64,000 bases of DNA from Metaphire vulgaris (lineage: Eukaryota; Annelida; Clitellata; Crassiclitellata; Megascolecidae), in NCBI GenBank assembly GCA_018105865.1, contig CM030834.1:24371900-24435899 (forward strand), in the 5' to 3' direction. Of the stretch, positions 55,149 to 64,000 are shown piece after piece. The translations under genes and the position numbers were made by a program. The notes beneath the pieces were generated by a model. That model searched no databases. It saw nothing but the letters and a program-made list of their open reading frames with translations, and was not told the DNA's origin. The number at the start of each line of letters is the position of its first letter. Position 1 is the stretch's first letter.

Positions 55149-57003
55149 GTGCTTAATCTGGATATTGTTTCTGTAGGAATCGGAGACTGGACAGAAAGTG
55201 AAACCAGCACCAGTCGAAAGAGAACCATTTTGCTTTCCAGATGGTCGGTCAATTAATTAATTAACACAATTATTGGGAATATGTCACCACCTTTGATTTA
55301 ATAGAAATTGATGTTTAAGATAATTGCCTGAATTGGTGTAAAAAGTTGGTAATAAACAATCTCTGGCTATAAAAAATTGTTTAATTACTCTTGGAGACCT
55401 ACGTTACATGCAAAGCATATTTTTTTAGTCATATTGGTTCAGGGTAAGACTGCCTTTCAATGTGCTAACACATCGCCTGCTCCGATCCACTGATCGGAAG
55501 AATGTTTATGTTCCTAGATCACGCTCTGCTCTTACTCAGCATCGGGCTTTTGCAGTGACTGGACCCTCCCTCTGGAATGCCTTGGACCCATCCATTTGGG
55601 CCTCACTTCTTACCCCTTTGCTCTCTTCAATGCAAAAGCTAAAGTCTCACTACTTTATCATGCAAATCCAATGCCAGGAGCGCCTCTGAGTAAGAATATA
55701 AGAGGCGCTATACAAATACTACGTTACATTACATTTGTTTACAGTCAATGTCATTTAAAATCCCAGTTTGCTTCTTTTAATATGCTAATCAATTTGTTGA
55801 ATCTCTTGAATGTGACTTTTTGACTGTGGATTAACTGTTGAACTTGATTGGACTGTGAGCATATCTATTTTATTCACTAGGTGGCTATTATTATGGTCTG
55901 GTGATAATTCGGTTGAGTATTTTGGTATTTTCTGGCGTTGTCTCGTAGACATTGGATCGAGCAACAGTGGCTTCTATGAGCTGAGAGCCGTCCTAACGCA
56001 TAAAGGTCGTTCCAGTTCAAGTGGTCATTATGTTGCGTGGGTCAGAGGGAAGAAGAAAGGTTTGTATAGGTATGACTCCATTAGGAAACATGTTACACGG
56101 ATATATCCCCCAAGTAGTTAACCCGACAATATAAGCACGAATGACGGGTGCTCCACTTAAAAATATATCTGCAAAATATTTGTTTGGGACAAAAAATACC
56201 TCCCGGATATATCCAAGCGAATGAGTCTACACATATTCAGGCGGGTAACACAGCCGGGGTCATCTTTGCGATAGGCATGGCTCCCTTTTATTCTGTGGGT
56301 CCATCCACCTACTGTCTCGGGACAACACGATGGACTGTAGGGGAATTTATCCTGGTAACATATCCCCAAATGGAGCTCTTCTACCTTTAGAGGGTGTTTG
56401 CAAAATCATTTATTATGCTAAATAAATATAATTTTTCTGAAGAGAGACAAATTGTTGTTAATTGTGGTCTGGCTGACCAATTTTTTAAAATATGAGTCAT
56501 AATTCGTATAAAGTTATAACGAATAAGCACCTTGAAATGGTGAAATTATTTACAAATACTTATTGTACAGTGTAGTTTTGTTTTGACTTCAGACGACTGG
56601 TTGATGTTTGACGATGAAAATGTTTCTGCCGTAACGTCTGATGACATCTTGAAGTTGTCTGGCGGAGGTTTGTGTTTGCCGCTGCAGATTTTGTCTTGTT
56701 ATTGCATTGAAAATGTTAAAAGGAGTAGATATCATTTGGTGAATTTTGCTGTGTGATATTTCTAGCGTCCTGTCGTGCTAATGTACTTGATGAAGATTAG
56801 TTCTCCGTGGTTGATCTACAATGGCTTCATCATGTTGGTTAAATAGACGTTGTGTTGCGTAGAAACAGCAGCGGCAGCAGTGTTGCAATTTTCAGCATAT
56901 CCTATATAAAGTGATATTCCTTTTTGTTTTGTTGTTTATATCAGGCGACTGGCACTGTGCCTATGTTCTGTTGTACGGTCCTCGCATCCTGGGAGTTGAG
57001 TAG
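48860..57003 (+). CDS. USP14: Ubiquitin carboxyl-terminal hydrolase 14 (proteasome-associated)
   Basis: Cysteine deubiquitinase that trims ubiquitin chains on the 26S proteasome. Exons: 48860-48875, 50076-50221, 50838-50867, 51046-51150, 51422-51529, 51844-51902, 52099-52229, 52480-52551, 52674-52735, 52863-52945, 53212-53243, 53700-53765, 54111-54203, 54578-54703, 55177-55243, 55949-56059, 56593-56667, 56945-57003. The N-terminal UBL domain ([26 protein letters not shown]) precedes the USP domain. Catalytic Cys113 lies in [17 protein letters not shown] (codon 51461-51463), QQDANECW is the second block, and His is in [13 protein letters not shown] with the following [12 protein letters not shown]. 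The end is [20 protein letters not shown]. The length is about 479 residues, as in the family (about 490). The exon sum has one surplus base: exon 5 ends in phase 0, whereas exon 6 reads like the family ([12 protein letters not shown]... then ITNGIRDLF) only in phase 2. An A6 run at 51521-51526 is the likeliest indel site. Intron 9 is U12-type. Confidence 0.94.
51540..51622. repeat. (GT)n(AT)n(AC)n self-complementary microsatellite
   Basis: GT, then TA, then CA repeats form a potential hairpin about 10 bases after the USP14 exon 5 donor. Confidence 0.95.
52736..52862 (+). other. U12-type GT-AG intron in USP14
   Basis: The donor GTATCCTTT is the exact U12 GT-subtype consensus. The branch-like AACCTTAAC (about 52841-52849) has its branch A about 14 nt before the acceptor ...tttaacag. 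Phase 2 joins GELDVT to MKCLETDDE, as in the family. Confidence 0.85.
53994..54082. repeat. (TA)n microsatellite in USP14 intron 12
   Basis: Interrupted TA repeats ending 28 bases before the exon at 54111. Confidence 0.95.
55440..55735 (+). mobile_element. LINE RT C-terminal fragment and 3' tail
   Basis: One frame reads [20 protein letters not shown], then KLKSHYF, the LINE RT C-terminal signature. It is followed by aagaggcgctatacaaatac and a (TTACA)n end. Located in USP14 intron 15. Confidence 0.75.
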
Positions 57004-57118
57004 ACAGATGAACATATTCAGATGTCTACAGAAGTCGCTGTTTAGGCTTGTTTTGCAGGCCTCTTATTCAAATGTATATTAACTGAACATTGCCGTTTCT
57101 TTGATCATTTATTTGCTG

Positions 57119-57124
57119 AATAAA
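57119..57124 (+). other. Polyadenylation signal, USP14
   Basis: AATAAA 116 bases after the USP14 stop codon. Confidence 0.7.
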
Positions 57125-58546
57125 TGTTAGAAATGCTATGAAGTGAAGCCTCTTATGCCAATGTTAACGAGTTGTTGTTGCTGCTGTTCGTATTCATGCG
57201 TCATGTGTTGTGTTGTTTCATCCATTGCTGTGATCTTGTGGTTGTAATACATCAGTAACTGATTTTCATTAATAGATAAGGAGATACTCATAATATCACC
57301 AGCTGGCTTGTCACTCCTTTGCTGCTTTCAGTCCATGGTCGCTCATTTAGAATAAACTTCTGGCTTCTTTACTCAACATCTTCCTACCATTTGGTATTCT
57401 TAATAATAAATAAATACTTTATAGATACCCCAAAGATTTGTGGCACTTCTGAGCTACATTAAAACTCTACTAGAAATTGTTCATTTCATTGCAGAATCCA
57501 GAAAAGTAGTTAAAATAACCAAACGAGTGCATTTACTGTGTCTTGGTTGTATGTCATGAAACACAAGTATTTACATTGCGGAGTGTTGACAACTTAAAAA
57601 TAAATTAGCTATACAGTAGTTGCTTAGCAAAACGAAATACACTGTATAGCTGCAGGGATCTTGCTGACATTCCCCTAATTAAATTTATTAACTTAGCATG
57701 ATTTAACCACTTTACCGTCCATTAAAATTTTCAAATCCGTTGCCATGGCGACCATTTATTTTTACACGGCAATGTATTATTTTAGATAGTCAAAATACTT
57801 CAGAATTTGATATGTAGAAGCTAAGGAAATATTAAAAATTTGATAATTAGGTCACATTCAATATTCTTTTATCACTTTATGTCCTCAATCACTGAATTTT
57901 TACTCAGACATCCAACGAATGTGTTGCGAACGCTATGACAAAAGGCCGCTTGCTAGAACCAAGGCAACTCCTGTTCAGCATTCAGCATCGTAAATGTCCA
58001 TTCTAGTACAGACAGAAACTTCAAATTGGCTCTAATTCTATTTATATTAGCTTTTGATTTCGGGCGATTTTCCCCACTTTCTGTTGTAATATCGCCGCAT
58101 AGCAACGAATCTCCGCTAAGGTGCTGCCACTAGTGGATCAACTATTCGTTGGAGTGGTCGAAATAAATTCGAATTTCGACGAGTATTCGTCAAACTACTC
58201 GATATATGAACTACATTTACCGAAGAGAACGATACCGAAGCTATATTTAGCGTTTAGACGCATTTCTTCGGGGTCGCCGGCTAACTAGCGGTCTGGAAAG
58301 TAGCGGACGAATATCTTCGGGGTTGCCCGTAAAGGGCTTTAAGTGGCTTAGGAGGCTTGTGCGAAGGCCACACATTCTACAATTTTTCTTTAAAAAAATT
58401 GATGTCCCTAGGAAGGCAACAAATACTGAAAACTGTTAATTGCTACATTTGATTGGAGTCCTGCTCAATGGATCTGAGGTTTGAGTTGAAATCGTGATCA
58501 TAGATACACTGACCTTTGCCCGGCCGACAATTAAACCACCTTGCCT

Positions 58547-58653
58547 ATAGCTATTTCAAGAAAGATTAAGCGCATAAGAATAAGCAGCTACTGCTGTGCT
58601 GCTTTCCGGGGCGCTGTAGAAGTTTACGAGATTTTACTTTACTTACTTACTTT
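58547..58653 (+). mobile_element. SINE/LINE-tail repeat ending in (TTAC)n
   Basis: Shares tagctatttcaagaaagatt, gctactgctgtgctgc, gcgctgtagaa and the ttacttacttac end with 1318-1424 and 39970-40108. Confidence 0.65.
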
Positions 58654-59020
58654 AATTGACTGTGAATGAAAAACTATCGATCCTCGGTTGCTTTAGTATT
58701 AAATTCAATGAACTAGCGCTCGTATCTTCTGACTGTCTAAGTGACATTTATTCTGGAAATCATCTTGATGTAGCCCTGTAGGCCCATTCATCGAAGCCTA
58801 CGTATCAAAGTTTATTTTAAATAGGGCCTAGATTCCCTAGAAGTTAAATTATTGAGATGCTGCGTGTGGTTGATCTCCTGCCAAGTTCCAACAACCATTG
58901 ACATTTGCGCTTTGTCAATGGTTGTGCTAAGTTGTTTGCTGACGCATTCCGTACCCATTGGTGTAAAACAAAGAAGGGCTACTGCAGCTGAGGAGGGATG
59001 CAGCTGGATGTTGAATAATA

Positions 59021-59022
<2 letters not shown>

Positions 59023-59098
<76 letters not shown>
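59023..59098. repeat. (GA)n microsatellite
   Basis: About 75 bp of GA upstream of nAChR-B. Confidence 0.95.
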
Positions 59099-59604
59099 AG
59101 CCGCGGTTGTCATCCTATTTATATCCGCTAGTTTTCCTCTCAGACCAAGAACCTTCTCTGCTCCCGAAGGCCGCTCGCTCCGTGCCTCTCCCATTCCTCG
59201 CACACAGGCCATCGGTAGTAGGCCGGCCTGGCTCTTAGCCTACCTGCGCTGCTTCTAGCACCGAGCCTCTCCCCACACCTGTCTTTCCCAGCCAAGTGAA
59301 GTCTCGAGTAGGCGCCCGTTACCTGTACCCGGTATTCTGCCACTAAGTTACCAAGATTTCGGCTGCAGAAGCTGAAGAGCATCTGAACTACGCAGACGAG
59401 ATAGGATTCGAACGGTGTTCCTTGGATGGCGTCACTGCGTTTCAGACGTTGCATCTGCGATCGAGAATACAATTATTGTGCTAAATAACTATTAGGACTA
59501 TAGTCTACTTCGAATGCAATGCAAGCGTCGACTCTGCATTGTACTGACCCACAAAGCCACTGCCTCAAGATCAGCAAAGGCGTTTGCGATTAGGGTGGAG
59601 AGAG

Positions 59605-59657
<53 letters not shown>

Positions 59658-59889
59658 AAGGCGATTATGTAAAAGAATTATTGCTAGTAAGGGGGACAAA
59701 ACAATTGCTTTGCTTTCTTTATACAAAGCCCACATACGCTGATGACGTAATGTGTTGTTTATAGAGTTGCGTTCTGTTATTATCAGATGATTGATAATAA
59801 GTTCTCATTCGTCTTCTTTAGAATATTCAGAATCGATGACGATGACTTCCGATGCGTTGAGCTGCAGATGCACAGCTGCTCAGCTGACC

Positions 59890-60345
59890 ATGTCGTCGAT
59901 GCTTCGGTGGCTGCTGTTGGTGATGACCGTGTCCGTCGTCAGCGGAGGAGCAGGAGGAGGAGTGGAACAGCCTCCAGTCAACCACGCAAAACGCCTCTAC
60001 CACGATAAGTTGAACAGCGAAGCGTACAACAAACTCATCCGTCCGGTGGGAAATACGTCCGACACACTGACCGTTCGCATCGGACTGCGCCTCGTCTCAA
60101 TCATCGACATCGTAAGCGCCCTTCCAAGGCAACTCCTCAGCGGCTTAGCGATGGGGTTGGAACGGGGCGCCCGAGGATGAGGACGCCAAATTGATGACAA
60201 AAAGAATAATTCTAAACATAATTTTAAAAATTAAGCAAAATTGATGAGAACTTTTTTGTTTGTCAGGATTTTTCGGAAGTCGAGGGCGCCATTGATACAT
60301 CTTGCTCCCGGGCGCCGGATACCCTCACTACGCCACTGAGGCAAC

Positions 60346-60432
<87 letters not shown>

Positions 60433-60817
60433 GCGTTAATTTAAGTGGCTTAGGAGGCTGAGTTTTATAGCCTGTATGAAAACCACTGAATGTATTCTTA
60501 ATCCTACATGAAGAAGTTGACAACTGTTTGAAAATGCGAATATTTACGTCAGGACTCCCAGAATGTGTGTTCCAAATCTGTGATAATTTAAGTGATAAAT
60601 TCTAATTCAGAAGCAGATGGACCCTGCTACTCTGTCCTTAATTCTATGCATTGGTCCTCTTTCAATTGTTTTATAAGAAGCAGTGCTATAGAATAGCATT
60701 CTAATGATAACTATTTGACGCTGTGTTCATTTTCAGGACGAAAAGAACCAAATTATGACAACCAACGTCTGGTTAGAACAGGTGCTTTCACGTTTCTACT
60801 ACCACATTAATCAGTAC

Positions 60818-60903
<86 letters not shown>

Positions 60904-61201
60904 CAACAACAACAACAACAAAAAGACACATTTTGCCTGCGCTGGTTCGTAATACATTCAAAGCTCGCTTGGTCGATTTATGACTGACAGATTCATTGAA
61001 ATTCAGCTCTTTAGATCTTAAAATACGTTCGCATGCCGTTTATTTGTTGAACTTAAAACTTTAAAAGTTTTTCTTTGCTTAAAACGAGGCGATTTGCAAA
61101 AGAAAATTCAAATCGCTTCAACCTTGTCACACCGGAAGTAAGTTATTTAGTTATTTTGCAGTGCTCGTCAGTCGCTTCTAGCGCTGCATCAATTGCAAAA
61201 C

Positions 61202-61289
<88 letters not shown>

Positions 61290-63985
61290 GGAGGATGGAG
61301 AGAGAGGAAGGGACGGCCTACCAAGTCTAACCCAAGAACTTTTGATTTCTGATGCATTGCGTCATTATTCGCTATCTGTCGTTAAATCTGTTGGAAGTCA
61401 TTAGTTCTGATTTTGCTGACAACGTGTCACAGGAATGGTACGACTACAAGTTGATGTGGAATCCAGAGAACTATGGAAACATGGAGAAGCTGTACGTTCC
61501 CTCAGATGCCATTTGGCTCCCGGATATTGTGCTGTACAACAGGTACGCGCATCGACACTGGTAGGCGTATACGGGCTTTTGCCCGGCATGGGTATATAGG
61601 CCTACAACTGCACAGAATGTTATAAGCAGCTTCGCTTTGCTAGACTTTTGCTGTTAACCCCTTAACTGGGGATCCCGGATATATCCGTCCATTTTACATT
61701 GAGTTACAGTTAAATACACGGTTAAGGGGTTAATTGGTAAACAGTGTCTTTTGAATCGATATCTTTTTTGAAAATGCATTTACGATATCCACCATTTCAT
61801 ACACTTCCGCCGTTTGCATCGGCAGTTTTAGTAGAATTTCAGATATGCTAATTGCATCGTTGTTATTATTGTCATATGTTGTTGTTGTTGTTGTTGCTTG
61901 CTATAGTGCTGATGGTAATTTTACGGTGAAGATAATGACGAAGGCGACCGTCTACTACACAGGGCGTGTTGTGTGGAATCCTCCTTCCATCTACAAAAGC
62001 CTCTGCCTCATTGACGTCGAGTACTTTCCTTTCGATGAACAGCTGTGTACTTTGAAGATCGGGTCTTGGTCTTACGATGGATCCTCGGTCGACATCAAAC
62101 ACAACAAACTGACGAACGAAAACCAGGATCTGGACGTGTTCAAAGACGGTCAGAAGATGATCAAAGGCAGCGTACAGTGGCACCCCGTTGACACGCTCTC
62201 TCATAACTCGCCATCTGACTCCATTGTTAACACGGACTTTGTCTTTACCTGGACGCTTAATTTCCCCCCATAGTACTGCTGGTGTCACAGTTATGTTAAC
62301 GGGTTGCCATAGTGAAATATTTGAAGCTGTCAACCGCAGAAGTATAGTAAGCGATGAGCTACGACCGATTTGCTTCTGAATCTAGCTTCTGTTTCGTCTT
62401 CTAATAAATTTCGTCTTTCGATGTGCTGTGTAATTGATGAATCTTGCAGGAATTAACCTTGCTGACTACTCGCCAAGTACCGAATGGGATCTGTTGGAGG
62501 TACCGGCGCAGAAGTTCATCAAGCACTACCCGTGCTGTTCGGAACCCTATCCGGACATAAAGTTCAACATCACGATGAGACGGAAGACGCTTTATCACAC
62601 CGTCAACCTCATCCTTCCGTGCGTCGCCATTTGCGCCGTCACCCTCCTCGTCTTCTTCATCCCCGCCTACACCGGAGAGAAGATAACAATGGCGGTCACC
62701 ATCCTCAACTCCCTCAACATCTTCCTTCTGCTCGTCGCCGAAATCAACCCGCCGACGTCACTGGCCACGCCTCTTATAGGCAAGTACCTGCTCTTCACCA
62801 TGGTCCTAGTCACGTGCTCGATCGTCGTCACGGTCTTCGTGTTGAACGTCCATTTCCGGTCTCCTTCGACCCACGTGATGCCTCCGTGGATAAGACACCT
62901 GTTCCTGTACGTCCTGTCCCGCCTTCTGTTCATGCAACGGCCGCAGGACAAGCGCAGCAGGAGAGCAGGAGGAGGAGGAGGAGGAGGAGGAGGCGGGTCC
63001 TCCTCCTTCTCGAGACGCTCCCCCTTCGGCACCGGCGCCGCAGACGCAGGCTTCGACTCTTACGACAGCAACTGCGGGGGACAGTGGTGGTCGTCGGACC
63101 ACGGGACAACGACCACCGACGACCCGGGACTGACGTCGGTCAATCACCACGAAGACGCCGACAATTGGACGACGACGGCGGCGGCGGCGGCGGCGGCGGC
63201 GGAAAGACGAGGTGCGCTTCCTTCGAACGTCATGCAGGCGGTCATCGGAGTCAGCTTCATTGCGGAGCACCTCAAAGAACAGGACGAATCGGACAGGGTA
63301 AGTAAGCATCGTGCCATCGGCGTCCCATACTATAGACGGTGCATAATTACTGGAAACGTTTCCTCCTATATTATGCCGCATTCGAATCCCACAGTCCCAC
63401 TCCAACGACACCCACCCGCATCCATTCGTCTTCAGCTGTTCCGTGATAATTAGCCTAGGTCCTGAACTGGTTCCCTTTGTCTCGTACAATCGATTTGTTC
63501 TCTTAGTTAATCATCTTTATCTCTTTCCTGAAAATATCGCAGAAATTCCACCGATGCTCATATTGACAGCGTCAATAGGCGATGCCTAAAGTGATTGCCT
63601 ATAGGTTTTAGTATGGTCATCGGCTGCAGTCTTTAATCTAGACTCCTGGACTTCCGGGGAAACTGACAAAGCCGGGGAAAACTGAAAAATCCGGGGGAAT
63701 TCAGCTAGGGGGCTGCTGTTAGTTGATGTAGTATCCCAAAATTTCCGGGGAATTTTAAATTTCCTGGGAGAAAAGGACAATTCGCCCCCCTCCGGAAACG
63801 GCCTAGATTAAACCCTGATCGACTGTTTGTGGTGCTTGTATCAGGTCAAACAGGATTGGCAGTTCGTTGCCATGGTGATGGACCGTCTGTTCATGTGGCT
63901 GTTCACCGCTGTTAGCCTCGTTGGAACTTTCGGAATCATTATCCAATCTCCAACGCTTTACGACGACAGGGTTCCCATCGCATAG
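59890..63985 (+). CDS. Nicotinic acetylcholine receptor subunit B (alpha-type) with unusual M2
   Basis: Ligand-gated cation-channel subunit. Exons: 59890-60111, 60737-60781, 61433-61542, 61907-62148, 62450-63297, 63845-63985. They total 1608 nt (535 residues), all in phase. Start at 59890 gives a clean signal peptide [19 protein letters not shown]; an in-frame upstream ATG is at 59836. Extracellular landmarks: [24 protein letters not shown], Cys loop [15 protein letters not shown] (Cys159/173), and vicinal Cys HYPCCSEP (235-236), so alpha-type. M1 is about 258-278. M2 starts [20 protein letters not shown] with Asn293 at 9' and Asn296 at 12'. M3 begins [20 protein letters not shown]. The M3-M4 loop carries Gly9 and Ala8-9 runs encoded by GGA and GCG repeats. 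M4 is [20 protein letters not shown], ending RVPIA. Unlike subunit A, M1-M3 and the loop lie in one long exon. The exon 4 donor (ACG|gtcaga) is weak but phase-correct. Closest in feel to heteromeric neuronal/muscle-type alpha subunits. Confidence 0.93.
60135..60338. mobile_element. hAT-like MITE, family 2, with 8-bp target duplication
   Basis: Ends in ctacgccactg and begins near cagcggcttagcg. The 8-mer AGGCAACT flanks both sides (60127-60134 and 60339-60346). It sits about 23 bp inside nAChR-B intron 1. Confidence 0.7.
60348..60431. repeat. (AAT)n microsatellite
   Basis: About 28 AAT units immediately after the family-2 MITE. Confidence 0.95.
60820..60920. repeat. (AAT)n(AAC)n microsatellite
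   Basis: About 27 AAT units followed by AAC units, in nAChR-B intron 2. Confidence 0.95.
61204..61290. repeat. (AG)n microsatellite
   Basis: About 80 bp of AG in nAChR-B intron 2. Confidence 0.95.
61654..61733. mobile_element. 80-bp piggyBac-like MITE, copy 3 (inverted orientation)
   Basis: Reverse complement of copies 1 and 2, same length and TTAA flanks. Inserted in nAChR-B intron 3. Confidence 0.85.
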
Positions 63986-64000
63986 ACGGCGTCACCGACG

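Larger units (their letters stand above)
57004..59889. other. Intergenic region between USP14 and nAChR-B
   Basis: USP14 3' end, a SINE/LINE tail at 58547-58653, (GA)n tracts at 59023-59098 and about 59609-59650, and the nAChR-B upstream region. A 3' splice-like tcttctttag at 59811-59820 suggests a 5' untranslated exon upstream. No other gene was recognised. Confidence 0.55.

Noticed and set aside
56090..56225. Region with two ggatatatcc motifs resembling the 80-bp MITE core
   Set aside because: Lacks the CCCCTTAAC ends and TTAA flanks at the right spacing; too weak to call a fourth copy.
62484..63305. 273-codon Arg/His-rich plus-strand frame
   Set aside because: Out-of-frame shadow of the long nAChR-B exon.
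62806..63489. 227-codon minus-strand frame
   Set aside because: Antisense shadow of the same exon; contains poly-Arg and poly-Ser from repeats.

Overview
This is an animal nuclear genome window, most likely from an invertebrate bilaterian; I cannot name the phylum. The case rests on many short coding exons with GT-AG introns, metazoan-only families (FACIT-like collagen, nicotinic receptors, a nuclear receptor), low gene density, tRNA-derived SINEs, LINE 3' ends, hAT-like and piggyBac-like MITEs, and a very heavy load of microsatellites. Nothing bacterial is present: no operons, CRISPR arrays, rRNA or tRNA genes were seen.

Layout, left to right. 1-8.2 kb: the 3' part of a FACIT-like collagen gene (+), 20 exons, cut by the left edge. 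9.5-12.5 kb: a complete ANP32 gene (-), seven exons, tail-to-tail with the collagen. 14.6-18.3 kb: a nuclear receptor (-), six exons, 446 residues, complete DNA-binding and ligand-binding domains. 18.3-24.2 kb: gene-free, repeat-rich. 24.2-26.5 kb: an ankyrin-repeat/SOCS-box protein (+) with two apparent frame breaks. 27.4-39.2 kb: nicotinic receptor subunit A (+), ten exons. 40.2-47.3 kb: SLC9A8/NHE8 Na+/H+ exchanger (+), 16 exons. 48.9-57.0 kb: USP14 proteasome-associated deubiquitinase (+), 18 exons. 59.9-64.0 kb: nicotinic receptor subunit B (+), six exons, ending 15 bases before the window edge.

The genes are independent transcription units. The one functional theme is the pair of alpha-type nicotinic subunits in the same orientation, separated by the housekeeping genes SLC9A8 and USP14. 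I rebuilt exon-intron structures by hand from splice signals, phase continuity and family conservation. Five genes (collagen, ANP32, nuclear receptor, SLC9A8, nAChR-B) close without any frame problem. nAChR-A needs an unusually short intron or an indel. USP14 has one surplus base, and the ankyrin gene has two single-base problems.

The most interesting signals are two minor-spliceosome (U12-type) introns in neighbouring genes: an ATATCCTTT intron in SLC9A8 and a GTATCCTTT intron in USP14. Others are GC-AG introns, including a possible GT/GC alternative donor pair in the collagen; three near-identical 80-bp TTAA-flanked MITEs; hAT-like MITEs with 8-bp target duplications; and a nicotinic subunit with Asn at the pore 9' position. 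I see no convincing wholly new gene system.
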